DNA from: Flavobacterium phragmitis
GTDB lineage: Bacteria; Bacteroidota; Bacteroidia; Flavobacteriales; Flavobacteriaceae
Direction: 5' to 3'
Length of the DNA: 64,000 bases
NCBI RefSeq assembly: GCF_900112575.1
Contig: NZ_FOMH01000002.1
Span: 248,001-312,000, forward strand
Shown here: positions 42,309 through 53,106 of the stretch, one piece after another
Position numbering within the stretch: the stretch's first letter is position 1
Layout: every line of letters starts with the position of its first letter
Notes under the pieces: generated by a model
What the model saw: only the letters and a program-made list of their open reading frames with translations
Told to the model about the DNA's origin: nothing
The model's database searches: none
Program-made: the position numbers and the translations under genes

Positions 42309-43055
42309 ATGAAGAAAATACAATTACTTAGCATTTTATTTTTTTTATTTAACAATCTACTTTTAGCTCAAGAAAATGATACCTTACAAAGTCCTTTCTC
42401 AGAGCCACGTTACCATTATTTCCTCAAGACCATAATTCTTTTTGATGAGTATCTAGATACTGACAACGGTTCTATCAACACCACACAAGTACGCGTTCTG
42501 CTTCCAATTGGGAACAAAGCCTGGAATCTTCGTTTTGATCTTCCTTTAGTTTCTGCAAATACCAATTCCATAAACAAAACTGCGATTGGAGATGTTGGTA
42601 TGGGAGTCAGTTATATTCCCTATATGAAAAACAGCAACGGTTTTGCCTTACGCACAAGAGTTTATGGCAATACTGCTGCAGATCCCAATTTTGGAACTGG
42701 GAAATGGGTTATCATGCCTGCTGTTGTTTATGGAAAGTATTTATACAATAAAAAATTCCTTTGGTTATCTACAATGGAATATCAAAGTAGTTTTGCGGGC
42801 GATGATAGTCGAAATGATATCAGTGTCACTCTTTTTGAAAATGTTTTATTGCATTTCTTCGGAAAAAATTGGGTAGCCGCCGATGTTGCTTTTAGATACA
42901 ATGATATTATTGACGGTTTTCAAAATAATGCTTTTGTTGAATTCGGAAGAAAAATCACACCTACAAATTTAGTCTACATACACCCCAGTGCAGGATTTGG
43001 CATAAACAGAACCTACAATTTTGGAATTGAAATGGGCGTTTTGATTCTTTTCTAA
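42309..43055 (+). CDS. outer-membrane beta-barrel protein
   Basis: About 248 residues from the ATG at 42309; an earlier in-frame GTT-GTG run at 42303 is less likely. Signal peptide KKIQLLSILFFLFNNLLLAQ, then alternating strands through to a C-terminal aromatic strand ending GVLILF, typical of Bam-inserted barrels. The strand pattern NLRFDLPLVSANT then GDVGMGVSYIPYM is like the MetA-pathway/transporter barrel family. Substrate unknown. Confidence 0.7.
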   Translation: MKKIQLLSILFFLFNNLLLAQENDTLQSPFSEPRYHYFLKTIILFDEYLDTDNGSINTTQVRVLLPIGNKAWNLRFDLPLVSANTNSINKTAIGDVGMGVSYIPYMKNSNGFALRTRVYGNTAADPNFGTGKWVIMPAVVYGKYLYNKKFLWLSTMEYQSSFAGDDSRNDISVTLFENVLLHFFGKNWVAADVAFRYNDIIDGFQNNAFVEFGRKITPTNLVYIHPSAGFGINRTYNFGIEMGVLILF

Positions 43056-43305
43056 CCCAAAAAAAAAATCAATAGAACCTTACTAATTTATATTTTTACA
43101 ATAATAATTAAAAAAAGAATGCAGATTTTGAATTTATGGATACCTCAGTTATTCAATCAAAAGCCATTCAACATAACAGCTAATAAGTCCAAAGAATAGG
43201 AATTTCGTCTTAAAATACAGCATAATCAAGCGATTTATTTTGTATTTAGAAACACCTTTACTATCTTTCGCTCTGTTTAAAATAAAAACCTTATACATTT
43301 TAAAG

Positions 43306-45285
43306 ATGTTAGAAGAAAAGAATGATAACCTGCATGATGCAGACGGAAAATCAGGAATCGAAATCAATGATGCTGCAACAAATGATGCAATTGAAATATC
43401 TGATCCTGAAACTTTAGTTGAGAATTCAACTTCAGAAACTCAAAATAACGATGATACTACTGAAAATGCTCATCAAGAAGCACTGGATGTTATCACCAAT
43501 TCAAATGCAGCCGAAAGTGAAGACGAGACTTTAAAAGAACGTCATGATATTCCAATGCAGGATTATAATACATTCTCTTTAGATGCTCTTGTAGATGAAT
43601 TAAAAAAACTGGTTAATACAGACAAAGTAATGTCTGTAAAAGATCATATTGAAGAAATCAAAAAAGCTTTTTTACTTCAATATCATCATCTTTTAGAGGA
43701 AAAGAAAGAAGAGTTTCTTGCTTCCAACACAGACCCAAATGAAGAATTTGAATACCACCTACCTTTAAAATCAAAGTTTGACGAATATTATAATGTTTTT
43801 AGAGACAAAAGAAATGTTCATTTTAAACATTTACAGACTAATTTAAAAACGAATTTAGAAACTCGTCTAGCAATTGTTGAGGAATTAAAAGAACTAATCA
43901 ATCCGCAGGAAAATATAAAAGATACTCTTAAACATTTTAATGAGTTGAGAGAAAGATGGAAAAATGCTGGTGCAATTCCAAAAGACAAATACAATCACGT
44001 TTGGAACAATTACCATTTTCATGTGGAGAATTTCTATGATTATCTTCATTTAGACCGTGAAGCTAGAGATTTAGATTTTAAACACAACTTAGAATTAAAA
44101 CAAAAAATAATCGCACGTGTTGAAGAATTAGTAAACGATACAGATGTGAACAAATCTTTCCGTGAATTACAAGATTTACACCGAATTTGGAAAGAAGACA
44201 TCGGGCCAGTTTCTAAAGAACACCGTGATGAAATTTGGAATCAATTCAGCGAGTTAACCAAAAAGATACACGATAAGAGAGAAGTTTTATTTGAAAACCA
44301 AAGAGCTAACGAACAGCAAAATCTTGAGATTAAGAAAGAAATCATTTCTAAAATCGAAGTTTTAGGTACTGAAAAAGTAAACTCTCACTCACAATGGCTT
44401 GTACAGATCCAGAAAGTAGAAGAATTAAGAAATGAGTTTTTTGCTGCTGGAAAAGTTCCGTCAGAAGTAAACGAAGAAACTTGGGCTGCATTTAAAACTG
44501 CCGTTAGAAATTTCAATGCTTTTAAGAATTCTTTCTACAAAGACATTAAGAAAGATCAAAATGACAATTTAAATAAAAAACTTGCTCTTGTAGCTAAAGC
44601 AAAAGAATTACAAGAAAGTACCGATTTTCAAGCTACAACTCCTGTAATGAAACAAATTCAGGAAGAATGGAAACAAATTGGGCACGTTCCTAAAAAATAC
44701 TCAGACAAAATCTGGAAAGAGTTTAAAGATGCCTGCAACCACTATTTTGACAAATTAAAAGAACATAAATCGGAAGAAAACAGCGAAGAAGTAGCTGCTT
44801 TTGACAACAAAAAAGCCTATTTAGAGGTCTTAAGAGCTTTCCAGTTAACTGGAGATCATAAAACAGATTTGGACGGCATTAAAGCACATATCGAAACCTG
44901 GAAAGGATTTGGAAAAGTTCCTTTTTCAAGACGTCATATCGAAGGAAAATTCAATAAAATCCTAGATGCTCTTTTCGAAAAATTAAGCTTAAGCAAAAAA
45001 GAATCTGAAATGATGCGTTTTGCAAATCGCATTGATTCTCTTTCCGACAGCAATGACACGCGCAAATTAGATAATGAAAAAATCTTTATCATGCGTAAAA
45101 TTGAAGAAGTTCAAAATGAAATTTTCCAATTAGAAAACAATATTCAGTTTTTTACCAATACTAAAAATGCTAAAAAAGAAAATTCAATTGTTACTGAAGT
45201 ACGCAAAAACATCGCTATTCATAAAGAAAGCCTTGAAGTTTGGAAAGATAAGCTGAAACAATTAAGAAACTTAGGTCAGGAATAA
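43306..45285 (+). CDS. DUF349 repeat protein
   Basis: 659 residues from the ATG at 43306, which directly follows a TACATTTT -7-like box (43294-43301); a TTG at 43240 would add 22 unsupported residues. An acidic, Asn/Thr-rich N-terminal 100 residues precede at least five DUF349 units, each near 70 residues with a W-K core (RERWKNAGAIPKDKYNHVWN; LHRIWKEDIGPVSKEHRDEI; QEEWKQIGHVPKKYSDKIWK). Highly charged and helical, likely coiled coil. Function unknown. Closed by a terminator. Confidence 0.88.
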   Translation: MLEEKNDNLHDADGKSGIEINDAATNDAIEISDPETLVENSTSETQNNDDTTENAHQEALDVITNSNAAESEDETLKERHDIPMQDYNTFSLDALVDELKKLVNTDKVMSVKDHIEEIKKAFLLQYHHLLEEKKEEFLASNTDPNEEFEYHLPLKSKFDEYYNVFRDKRNVHFKHLQTNLKTNLETRLAIVEELKELINPQENIKDTLKHFNELRERWKNAGAIPKDKYNHVWNNYHFHVENFYDYLHLDREARDLDFKHNLELKQKIIARVEELVNDTDVNKSFRELQDLHRIWKEDIGPVSKEHRDEIWNQFSELTKKIHDKREVLFENQRANEQQNLEIKKEIISKIEVLGTEKVNSHSQWLVQIQKVEELRNEFFAAGKVPSEVNEETWAAFKTAVRNFNAFKNSFYKDIKKDQNDNLNKKLALVAKAKELQESTDFQATTPVMKQIQEEWKQIGHVPKKYSDKIWKEFKDACNHYFDKLKEHKSEENSEEVAAFDNKKAYLEVLRAFQLTGDHKTDLDGIKAHIETWKGFGKVPFSRRHIEGKFNKILDALFEKLSLSKKESEMMRFANRIDSLSDSNDTRKLDNEKIFIMRKIEEVQNEIFQLENNIQFFTNTKNAKKENSIVTEVRKNIAIHKESLEVWKDKLKQLRNLGQE

Positions 45286-45310
45286 GATTTAAGTTAAAAA
45301 ATAATTATAG

Positions 45311-45348
45311 AAAGGTGTAGTGAAAATGTTCATTACACCTTTTTTTAT
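45311..45348 (+). terminator. rho-independent terminator
   Basis: AAAGGTGTAGTGAA (45311-45324) pairs with TTCATTACACCTTT (45329-45342), one G-U pair, then a T-run. Confidence 0.88.
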
Positions 45349-45362
45349 ATCTAAAATGTTTC

Positions 45363-45546
45363 TTTTACCGCAAAGCACGCAAAGATTTATTTTATTAAGT
45401 GGTTGTGTTCGTAAATAAAAAGTTCGCAAAGCTTTATCTACTCAAAGCTTTATCTACTCAAAGCTTTATGTACGCAAAACTTTGCGAACTTTCCTTTCTT
45501 AAATAATAAGAAATACAAAAAAAACTTTGCGTGCTTTGCGGTAAAA
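45363..45546. repeat. 184-bp element with perfect 22-bp inverted ends
   Basis: The left end (45363-45384) begins TTTTACCGCAAAGCACGCAA and the last 22 bases (45525-45546) are its exact reverse complement. Inside, AAAGCTTTATCTACTC repeats about 2.7 times (about 45427-45473), flanked by GTTCGCAAAG and CTTTGCGAAC. No ORF. Related CGCAAAG sequence lies at 26230-26300 and 63429-63500. The rest of the gap up to 45693 is the osmC promoter region. Confidence 0.8.
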
Positions 45547-45619
45547 ACCCACTCCAAACAAAAATCCAAAACTTAACATTCTAATTAAATTCTATAAAAC
45601 AATTCTGTAAAATATTGAT

Positions 45620-45651
45620 TATATTTGAATTACCACATTATCATTTGATAA
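45620..45651 (+). promoter_or_regulatory. osmC promoter with operator-like dyad
   Basis: An exact -7 box TATATTTG (45620-45627) is followed 10 bases later by the dyad TTATCA-TT-TGATAA (45638-45651), located at or just after the expected transcription start. A site there could bind a peroxide- or metal-responsive repressor; no regulator is adjacent. Confidence 0.5.
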
Positions 45652-45693
45652 TCAAACAAATAACAACATTTTATTAATTTTAATACCACACAA

Positions 45694-46113
45694 ATGAAAT
45701 TTACAAGAAAAGCACACGCCAACTGGAAAGGAACCGGTATGGAAGGAAAAGGAACTATTAGTACTCAAAGTACTACTTTAGATAATGCACAACTGTCTTT
45801 CAAAACAAGATTTGCAGATGGCGTTGGTACAAACCCGGAAGAATTAGTTGCAGCGGCACATTCCGGCTGTTTTACAATGCAATTAAGCTTTTTATTAAAC
45901 GAAGGCGGATTTACAGCTGATGATTTAACTACAGAAGCAACAGTGACTTTTGAAGACGGTTCAATCACTTTAATTCATTTGGATTTAAAAGGAAAAGTCC
46001 CTTCAATTTCTGCTGAGGAATTCACAGCTACAGCGAATAAAGCAAAAGAAATCTGTCCGATTTCTAAACTGCTAAATACCACAATTACATTATCCGCTGA
46101 ATTAATTAGCTAA
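45694..46113 (+). CDS. OsmC-family peroxide reductase
   Basis: 139 residues. The two redox cysteines are Cys59 (AAAHSGCFTMQLS) and Cys121 (AKEICPISKLL), arranged as in OsmC rather than Ohr. It reduces organic hydroperoxides using thiols. A -7 box and an operator-like dyad precede it. Terminates in a strong bidirectional hairpin. Confidence 0.92.
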   Translation: MKFTRKAHANWKGTGMEGKGTISTQSTTLDNAQLSFKTRFADGVGTNPEELVAAAHSGCFTMQLSFLLNEGGFTADDLTTEATVTFEDGSITLIHLDLKGKVPSISAEEFTATANKAKEICPISKLLNTTITLSAELIS

Positions 46114-46126
46114 AAAAATTAAGCAT

Positions 46127-46164
46127 AAAAAAAACCATTCACCGCACAGTGAATGGTTTTTTTT
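46127..46164. terminator. bidirectional terminator
   Basis: AAAAAAAACCATTCAC (46127-46142) and its perfect 16-base complement (46149-46164) lie between convergent osmC and the TPR gene. Confidence 0.92.
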
Positions 46165-46183
46165 TATTTATAACGAAAGTCTA

Positions 46184-47452
46184 TTACATTTTAGCTTTTA
46201 ATGCTTTTGCTTCAGCAGTCATTTCAAGAGCACTGTAAACCCCTAATAATGTTTTAGAAACATCTTCATTTTTAGGATCTAATTCGTTTGCCTTTTTAAG
46301 GTAAGGAATTACACCTTTGAAAACATTTTCTCTCTGAGCTTTTAAAACATCGTAACGTTTCATGTCTTTAGCAGAAGTACCTAATTTATTCATTTCATCA
46401 ATGATTGGTTTTTCAGCTTCTAACTTTAACGCTGCAAGATTTAAATAAGCATTAGCATAATTAGGATTGATTTCAATTGCTCTTAGGTAATATTTTTCGG
46501 CATCTGCATTATTATTTGCACCTGCACTAAGTACTCCTAAGTTAAATACTAAATCAGCATTATTCGGATCTTTCTCTAAAGCTTCGTTAACTAACTTTTT
46601 GTAAGTATCGAAATCTTTAGTCTCTAAGTATAAGTTAGCTTCAGTCAAAATTAAAGAAGTATCTTCTGGGTTTGCTTTTCTAGCATCTGCGATTGCTTTT
46701 TTAGCATCTTCAGTACGCCCTTTTTGAACTAAGATCAACGCTAAGTTTTTGTAAATCTCACCTCTTTTTGAAGGAATAGCTTCTGTTTTAGGTTTTTCGT
46801 GTGTACCTAATTTTACAGCCATATCTCTTTCTTTAGCACTTGCAAAGTTATCCTCATTATTATTAGCTTTATTTTCAGCCAAATACAAAGTACCTTTTCC
46901 AGAATAGTTCACTTTTTTCAACTCCTCATACATTGGCAATGCCAAATCGAAATCTTGTGCATTTACAGCAGTCGAAGCAGCATAATACAAGTTAATTGTA
47001 TCTTTTTTATCTAAAGCATAAGCCTCATACAATTTTTTCGCTCCTTCCGCATGTTTATTTGCCTGAGTATCAGCAATTGCAGAGTTAATCAACTGACCTT
47101 TGATATTAGTGATTGAAGTCGCTGCCTGAGTAGAATATTTTTGTTTTCCTGAAGCTTTTTCAACTTCAATTAATTTTTTATAACTCTCAGCTGCAGCAGA
47201 TAAATTTTTGCTCTCTTCAACTTTTTTATTTGCTAACTCTAAATAAGCATTTCCTTGAACGAAATAGAATTGTGCTTGTTCAGTATCTTTAGCATTCGCT
47301 ACTAAGTTTTCAGCATCTTTAAGAATTGTGATCGCGCCTTGAGCGTCACCACCTTTTAATGCCTTTTCAGCGTTTTTAATTTGATCTTTTTGAGCAAACG
47401 TAGCTACAGAGATCAGTAATGCTGATGCTAGTATTACATATTTACTTTTCAT
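46184..47452 (-). CDS. exported tetratricopeptide repeat protein
   Basis: 422 residues. Signal peptide KSKYVILASALLISVATFAQ. TPR units follow, e.g. AEKALKGGDAQGAITILKDA and AEKYYLRAIEINPNYANAYL. Lys/Ala-rich throughout. It begins 37 bases after the gyrA stop on the same strand, so it may be read from the gyrA transcript. Probably periplasmic scaffold. Role unknown. Confidence 0.85.
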   Translation of the reverse strand: MKSKYVILASALLISVATFAQKDQIKNAEKALKGGDAQGAITILKDAENLVANAKDTEQAQFYFVQGNAYLELANKKVEESKNLSAAAESYKKLIEVEKASGKQKYSTQAATSITNIKGQLINSAIADTQANKHAEGAKKLYEAYALDKKDTINLYYAASTAVNAQDFDLALPMYEELKKVNYSGKGTLYLAENKANNNEDNFASAKERDMAVKLGTHEKPKTEAIPSKRGEIYKNLALILVQKGRTEDAKKAIADARKANPEDTSLILTEANLYLETKDFDTYKKLVNEALEKDPNNADLVFNLGVLSAGANNNADAEKYYLRAIEINPNYANAYLNLAALKLEAEKPIIDEMNKLGTSAKDMKRYDVLKAQRENVFKGVIPYLKKANELDPKNEDVSKTLLGVYSALEMTAEAKALKAKM

Positions 47453-47489
47453 AGTGATTTTTATTTGTATTTAATTTTTCTGTCTTTAA

Positions 47490-50138
47490 TTATTCTTCCG
47501 ACTCCTCTTCGTCAGCATCTGCGTCATCTTCGTCATCAATTACTTCATCATCAGAATCGTCGTCATCTTCAACAGTTCCATCATCTTCAAGAACTTCATC
47601 AAGATCAGGCTTAACTCTTTCGATTACAGACTCGATTACATTTCCGTCTTCATCTACAACTTGTTCTGGTTCATCTTCTTTCATAACAGTAGTTACTGCT
47701 GCAATAGAATCTTTACCTTTTAAGTTAATCAATCTTACCCCTTGAGTAGCACGTCCCATAACACGCAAATCCTCAATTGCCATTCTGATAGTCAATCCAG
47801 ATTTATTGATAATCATCAAATCATCTGCATCAGTAACCGCATTAATAGAGATTAATTTTCCTGTTTTTTCAGTGATATTAAGTGTCTTAACTCCTTTACC
47901 TCCACGGTTCGTAATTCTGTACACATCTTCTCCGTCTTCGTCAACCAGTTTTGTACGTTTTCCGTATCCGTTTTCAGTTACAACCAAGATCTGAGATTCA
48001 GCAATATCATTTTTATCAACAGTTACCATTCCGATTACTTCATCAGACTCATCTTTTAAAGTAATTCCACGAACTCCAGAAGCAGTTCTTCCCATCGGAC
48101 GTGTTTTAGTTTCCTCAAAACGAACCAATTTACCAGACTTCACAGCCATAATAATTTGGCTTTCTCCGTTCGTTAACTGTGCTCCTATTAATTCATCACC
48201 TTCTTTAATTGTAATAGCTGCAACTCCATTAGCTCTTGGTTTAGAATATTTCTCTAAAGAAGTTTTCTTCACCTGGCCTTTTTTCGTCACCATTACAAGG
48301 TTATGTGTATTGATGTAATCTTTATCTTTTAAGTCTTGTGTACAAATGAAAGCTTTTACTTTATCATCACTTTCAATATTTACCAAGTTCTGAATTGCTC
48401 TTCCTTTTGCCGTTTTACTTCCTTCTGGAATTTCATAAACACGCATCCAGAAACATTTTCCTTTTTGCGTAAAGAACATCATATATTGGTGGTTGGTCGC
48501 TACGAACATGTGCTCCAAGAAATCTTGATCTCTTGTTCCCGCACTCTTCTGTCCAACTCCACCTCTATTTTGTGTTTTGTATTCTGACAAGTTTGTACGT
48601 TTGATATAACCTGCATGCGAAATAGTAATAACCACACTTTCATCAGCAATCAAATCTTCAATACTTACATCACCTCCAGAATATTCGATTTGAGAACGAC
48701 GGTCATCACCATATTTATCGCGAATTTCCGTAAGCTCTTCTTTAATCAAATCAATTCTTAAATTAACATCTGCTAATAATGCTTTTAAATGCTCAATCAA
48801 CTTCATTAATTCGTCAAATTCAGCTCTTAACTTATCTTGTTCCAGACCTGTTAACTGACGCAAACGCATTTCTACAATTGCACGAGCTTGAATATCAGAA
48901 AGCTTAAATCTTTCGATTAATTTTTCTCTCGCTTCATCTGTGTTTTTAGACCCTCTAATTAACGCAATTACTTCATCAATATTATCTGAAGCAATGATTA
49001 ACCCTTCTAAAATATGCGCTCTTTCTTCTGCTTTACGTAATTCAAACTGTGTTCTTCTTACTACCACATCGTGACGGTGCTCAATAAAGTAATGAATCAT
49101 ATCTTTCAGATTCAATAATTGAGGACGTCCTTTTACTAATGCAATATTATTTACACTAAAAGAAGATTGCAATTGAGTGTATTTATACAAGGTATTCAAA
49201 ACCACGTTTGGAGTAGCATCACGTTTCAAGATATAAACGATACGCATACCGCTTCTATCCGACTCGTCACGGATATTGGCAATACCTTCAATTTTTTTCT
49301 CGTTAACCAAATCAGCCGTACGTTTGATCATCTCGGCTTTATTGACTTGATAAGGAATTTCAGTAACGATGATACATTCTCTTCCGTCAACCTCTTCAAA
49401 ACCAACTTTTGCACGCATTACAATACGTCCTCTACCTGTTTTAAAAGCTTCACGAACACCTTCGTATCCATATATTACACCACCAGTTGGAAAATCTGGT
49501 GCTTTAATATGTGTCATTAATTCGTCAACTTCAATATCGTTATTATCTAAGTACGCTAAAGTACCATTGATAACTTCAGTTAAATTGTGTGGTGGCATAT
49601 TGGTTGCCATACCAACTGCAATACCTGTTGCTCCATTTACTAATAAAGTAGGAACTTTTGTAGGCATTACTTTTGGTTCATATAATGTATCGTCAAAGTT
49701 TAGTTGAAAATCAACCGTCTCTTTTTCGATATCTGCCATAATTTCCTCAGAAATTCTACGCATTCTAGCCTCAGTATAACGCATTGCTGCTGGACTATCT
49801 CCATCGACAGATCCAAAGTTACCTTGACCATCAACTAATAAATATCGCATACTCCACTCCTGAGCCATACGTACCATTGCGTCGTAAACAGAGGTATCTC
49901 CATGCGGGTGGTATTTACCCAGAACCTCTCCCACGATTCTTGCAGATTTTTTATGGGCAGATCTTGAAGTTACTCCTAAATCATACATTCCATAAAGAAC
50001 TCTTCGATGCACTGGTTTCAAGCCATCTCTAACATCAGGAAGTGCTCTTGATACAATTACTGACATCGAATAATCGATGTAAGCTGATTTCATTTCATCT
50101 TCAATGTTAATAGGAATTAACTTTTCTCCTTCAGACAT
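47490..50138 (-). CDS. gyrA: DNA gyrase subunit A
   Basis: 882 residues. The catalytic tyrosine is Tyr121 in AAMRYTE. The quinolone region [20 protein letters not shown] has Thr82 and Asp86 (E. coli Ser83 and Asp87), which is the normal Flavobacterium state. The GyrA-box [16 protein letters not shown] and six beta-pinwheel blades follow (about 510-815), and the C-terminus is a long Asp/Glu tail (about 825-882). With GyrB it introduces negative supercoils. gyrB is not in the window. Confidence 0.97.
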   Translation of the reverse strand: MSEGEKLIPINIEDEMKSAYIDYSMSVIVSRALPDVRDGLKPVHRRVLYGMYDLGVTSRSAHKKSARIVGEVLGKYHPHGDTSVYDAMVRMAQEWSMRYLLVDGQGNFGSVDGDSPAAMRYTEARMRRISEEIMADIEKETVDFQLNFDDTLYEPKVMPTKVPTLLVNGATGIAVGMATNMPPHNLTEVINGTLAYLDNNDIEVDELMTHIKAPDFPTGGVIYGYEGVREAFKTGRGRIVMRAKVGFEEVDGRECIIVTEIPYQVNKAEMIKRTADLVNEKKIEGIANIRDESDRSGMRIVYILKRDATPNVVLNTLYKYTQLQSSFSVNNIALVKGRPQLLNLKDMIHYFIEHRHDVVVRRTQFELRKAEERAHILEGLIIASDNIDEVIALIRGSKNTDEAREKLIERFKLSDIQARAIVEMRLRQLTGLEQDKLRAEFDELMKLIEHLKALLADVNLRIDLIKEELTEIRDKYGDDRRSQIEYSGGDVSIEDLIADESVVITISHAGYIKRTNLSEYKTQNRGGVGQKSAGTRDQDFLEHMFVATNHQYMMFFTQKGKCFWMRVYEIPEGSKTAKGRAIQNLVNIESDDKVKAFICTQDLKDKDYINTHNLVMVTKKGQVKKTSLEKYSKPRANGVAAITIKEGDELIGAQLTNGESQIIMAVKSGKLVRFEETKTRPMGRTASGVRGITLKDESDEVIGMVTVDKNDIAESQILVVTENGYGKRTKLVDEDGEDVYRITNRGGKGVKTLNITEKTGKLISINAVTDADDLMIINKSGLTIRMAIEDLRVMGRATQGVRLINLKGKDSIAAVTTVMKEDEPEQVVDEDGNVIESVIERVKPDLDEVLEDDGTVEDDDDSDDEVIDDEDDADADEEESEE

Positions 50139-50344
50139 AAGTTGTTATATTAAAATAATTATAATAGTTTCAAAGCGTGCCAAGATACGTTTTTTTAAAA
50201 TTTTTTCAGCTATTTCCTTACACTTATTTAAATGATTTATTAACAACTTTATTTTGACTTTTAGTTAATAAATTAAGCGTTTTTTAACGCTTTTATTCTC
50301 TTTTTTTTCGTCTATTAGCTGTCAGGAGATCTTGACAGGTACGG

Positions 50345-50378
50345 TTTTTGTTTTTAAAACAGTAATTCACTAAATTTA
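50345..50378 (+). promoter_or_regulatory. probable clpC promoter
   Basis: TTTTTG (50345-50350) and TAAATTTA (50371-50378) are 20 bases apart, close to the Bacteroidota sigma-A consensus (last base A instead of G). The start codon at 50397 is 18 bases further. Confidence 0.5.
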
Positions 50379-50396
50379 CAATACCAATTATATATT

Positions 50397-52946
50397 ATGG
50401 ATGATAATTTTTCACCAAGAGTAAAAGATGTTATTACATACAGTAAGGAAGAGGCACTACGTTTGGGCCACGACTTTATTGGTACAGAACATCTCATGCT
50501 GGGTATTTTAAGAGATGGTAACGGAAAAGCTATTCATATACTTAATAACCTAGCTGTCGATTTAGATCATTTACGCAGAAAAGTAGAAATACTGAGCCCT
50601 GCTAACCTGAGCGTTGAAGTAAATGCAGAAAAGAAAAACCTTCATCTTACCCGACAGGCCGAAAGAGCCCTGAAGACCACTTTTCTTGAAGCAAAAGTAT
50701 TTCAAAGTTCATCAATTAGCACCGCACACCTGCTGTTATGCATCTTGCGCAACGAAAACGATCCAACAACCAAGCTGCTGAATAAACTTAAAATAGATTA
50801 TGACGTAGCTAAAGAACAGTATTTAAATATGACTCCAAACAACGAAGAAGAATTCTTAGAAAACTTGCCAAGAAACGAATCGTACAATGACGATTCAGGA
50901 CAAGATGACAGTCTAAAAGAAAGTAGTTTTAATAATCCCGCCAATAAGTCAAACAAAAAATCTAAAACTCCAGTTTTAGATAATTTTGGGAGAGATTTAA
51001 CAGAAATGGCTGAAGAAGGGAAACTAGATCCAGTTGTGGGACGCGAAAAAGAAATTGAACGTGTTTCGCAAATTCTAAGCCGTAGAAAAAAGAACAATCC
51101 ACTTCTTATTGGAGAACCTGGGGTTGGTAAATCTGCTATTGCAGAAGGACTTGCCTTACGTATTATTCAAAAGAAAGTATCTCGTATACTTTTCCACAAA
51201 CGAGTTGTTACTCTTGATTTAGCAAGTTTAGTTGCTGGAACAAAATACAGAGGACAATTTGAGGAAAGAATGAAAGCCGTAATGAACGAGCTGGAAAAAA
51301 ACGATGATATCATTCTTTTTATAGATGAGATCCACACTATTGTAGGTGCAGGTGGAGCAACCGGGTCACTTGATGCTTCAAACATGTTCAAACCTGCATT
51401 AGCAAGAGGCGAAATCCAATGTATTGGTGCTACTACTCTTGATGAATATAGACAATATATTGAGAAAGATGGCGCTCTGGAAAGACGTTTCCAAAAAGTA
51501 ATTGTAGAACCAACTTCTGTTGAAGAAACAATCGCTATTTTGAATAACGTTAAAGACAAATACGAAGATCACCATAACGTAACTTATACTCCTGAAGCTA
51601 TTGAAGCTTGTGTTAAGTTAACAAACAGATATATGTCTGAGCGTTTCTTACCAGACAAAGCTATCGATGCAATGGACGAAGCCGGATCACGTGTACATAT
51701 TACCAACATTGATGTTCCAAAACAAATTTTGGATTTAGAACGTCAATTAGAAGAAGTTCGTGAGCTTAAAAATATGGTTGTTAAAAAACAAAAATATGAA
51801 GAGGCCGCAAAACTTCGTGATGATGAAAAACGTATCGAAAAAGACCTTGCTCTAGCACAAGAACAATGGGAAGAAGATTCTAAAAACAATAGAATCGAAG
51901 TTACAGAAGATAATGTAGCCGATGTTGTTTCTATGATGACTGGAATTCCTGTAAACAGAATTGCACAGACAGAAAGCAATAAATTGGCTCAATTACCTGA
52001 ATTGATTCAGAACAAAGTAATTGGTCAAAACGATGCTGTTCTTAAAATTGCTCGTTCTATCCAACGTAACAGAGCTGGGCTTAAAGATCCGAACAAACCA
52101 ATTGGTTCATTCATTTTCTTAGGTCAGACTGGTGTTGGTAAAACACAATTGGCTAAAGTATTAGCTAAAGAATTATTCGATTCAGAAGATGCTTTAGTTC
52201 GTATCGATATGAGTGAATACATGGAGAAATTTGCGATTTCTCGTTTAGTTGGAGCGCCTCCAGGATACGTCGGGTACGAAGAAGGTGGTCAATTGACTGA
52301 GAAAGTTCGAAGAAAACCTTACTGTGTAGTTCTTTTAGATGAGATCGAAAAAGCACACCCGGATGTATTCAATATGATGCTTCAGGTTTTAGATGACGGA
52401 TATTTAACTGATAGTTTAGGTCGTAAAATTGACTTTAAAAACACTATCATCATCATGACCTCTAACGTTGGAGCACGTCAATTGAAAGATTTTGGACAAG
52501 GAGTTGGATTCGGAACTGCAGCAAGAACAGCTCAGGCAGATGAAAATTCAAAAAGCATTATCGAAAATGCATTGAAGAAAACTTTTGCTCCTGAATTCTT
52601 AAACAGAATTGATGACGTAATTGTATTTAATGCACTAGAAAAAGCAGACATCGATTTGATTATCGAAATCGAATTGAAAAAACTCTATTCTCGTATTGCA
52701 GAACTAGGATACAAACTAAGCTTAACAGAAAAAGCAAAAGCATTTATCGCTGAAAAAGGTTTTGACAAGCAGTTTGGAGCTCGACCGCTGAAAAGAGCAA
52801 TCCAGAAATATGTTGAAGATTTGTTAGCGGAAGAAATCATCACTTCTAAAATACATTCAGGCGATGAAATCTTGATGGACTTAAAAGATGATTCTCAAGA
52901 ATTATCAGTTGAAATCCACAAAGCCGAAGAGCCGACGAATCAATAA
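50397..52946 (+). CDS. clpC: ClpC-type AAA+ ATPase of the Clp protease
   Basis: 849 residues. Double Clp-N domain (about 1-145), first AAA module with Walker A GEPGVGKSA (about 239), a UVR-like coiled coil QKYEEAAKLRDDEKRIEKDL (about 462-481), and a second AAA module with GQTGVGKTQ (about 580) and the VGAPPGYVG loop. It unfolds substrates for ClpP, in stress and quality control. No clpP or mcsB-ctsR neighbours are seen, so control differs from that in Firmicutes. Ends at a hairpin terminator. Confidence 0.95.
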   Translation: MDDNFSPRVKDVITYSKEEALRLGHDFIGTEHLMLGILRDGNGKAIHILNNLAVDLDHLRRKVEILSPANLSVEVNAEKKNLHLTRQAERALKTTFLEAKVFQSSSISTAHLLLCILRNENDPTTKLLNKLKIDYDVAKEQYLNMTPNNEEEFLENLPRNESYNDDSGQDDSLKESSFNNPANKSNKKSKTPVLDNFGRDLTEMAEEGKLDPVVGREKEIERVSQILSRRKKNNPLLIGEPGVGKSAIAEGLALRIIQKKVSRILFHKRVVTLDLASLVAGTKYRGQFEERMKAVMNELEKNDDIILFIDEIHTIVGAGGATGSLDASNMFKPALARGEIQCIGATTLDEYRQYIEKDGALERRFQKVIVEPTSVEETIAILNNVKDKYEDHHNVTYTPEAIEACVKLTNRYMSERFLPDKAIDAMDEAGSRVHITNIDVPKQILDLERQLEEVRELKNMVVKKQKYEEAAKLRDDEKRIEKDLALAQEQWEEDSKNNRIEVTEDNVADVVSMMTGIPVNRIAQTESNKLAQLPELIQNKVIGQNDAVLKIARSIQRNRAGLKDPNKPIGSFIFLGQTGVGKTQLAKVLAKELFDSEDALVRIDMSEYMEKFAISRLVGAPPGYVGYEEGGQLTEKVRRKPYCVVLLDEIEKAHPDVFNMMLQVLDDGYLTDSLGRKIDFKNTIIIMTSNVGARQLKDFGQGVGFGTAARTAQADENSKSIIENALKKTFAPEFLNRIDDVIVFNALEKADIDLIIEIELKKLYSRIAELGYKLSLTEKAKAFIAEKGFDKQFGARPLKRAIQKYVEDLLAEEIITSKIHSGDEILMDLKDDSQELSVEIHKAEEPTNQ

Positions 52947-52975
52947 ATTAGTTAAAATTTATAACAGAAATAACT

Positions 52976-53013
52976 TACCCGTTACGTTTTCATAACATAA
53001 CGGGTATTTTTTT
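52976..53013 (+). terminator. rho-independent terminator of clpC
   Basis: TACCCGTTA (52976-52984) pairs with TAACGGGTA (52997-53005) and a T-run follows. Confidence 0.88.
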
Positions 53014-53106
53014 TGCAAAAATCACTATCTTTAGTAAAAGCAAATAGCTATTTTTGAATTTAAATTATCTAACAAAATCTGTTGGGTAGTGAAATTAAAA
53101 AAACAT

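Noticed and set aside
45420..45475. Possible CRISPR-like array (AAAGCTTTATCTACTC repeated)
   Set aside because: The units are directly adjacent with no spacers and number fewer than three, and no cas gene is near. It is a tandem repeat inside an inverted-repeat element.
49727..49905. Quinolone-resistance type change in GyrA (Thr at the Ser83 position)
   Set aside because: Thr82 with Asp86 is the usual susceptible state in Flavobacterium as I know it; no resistance is implied.
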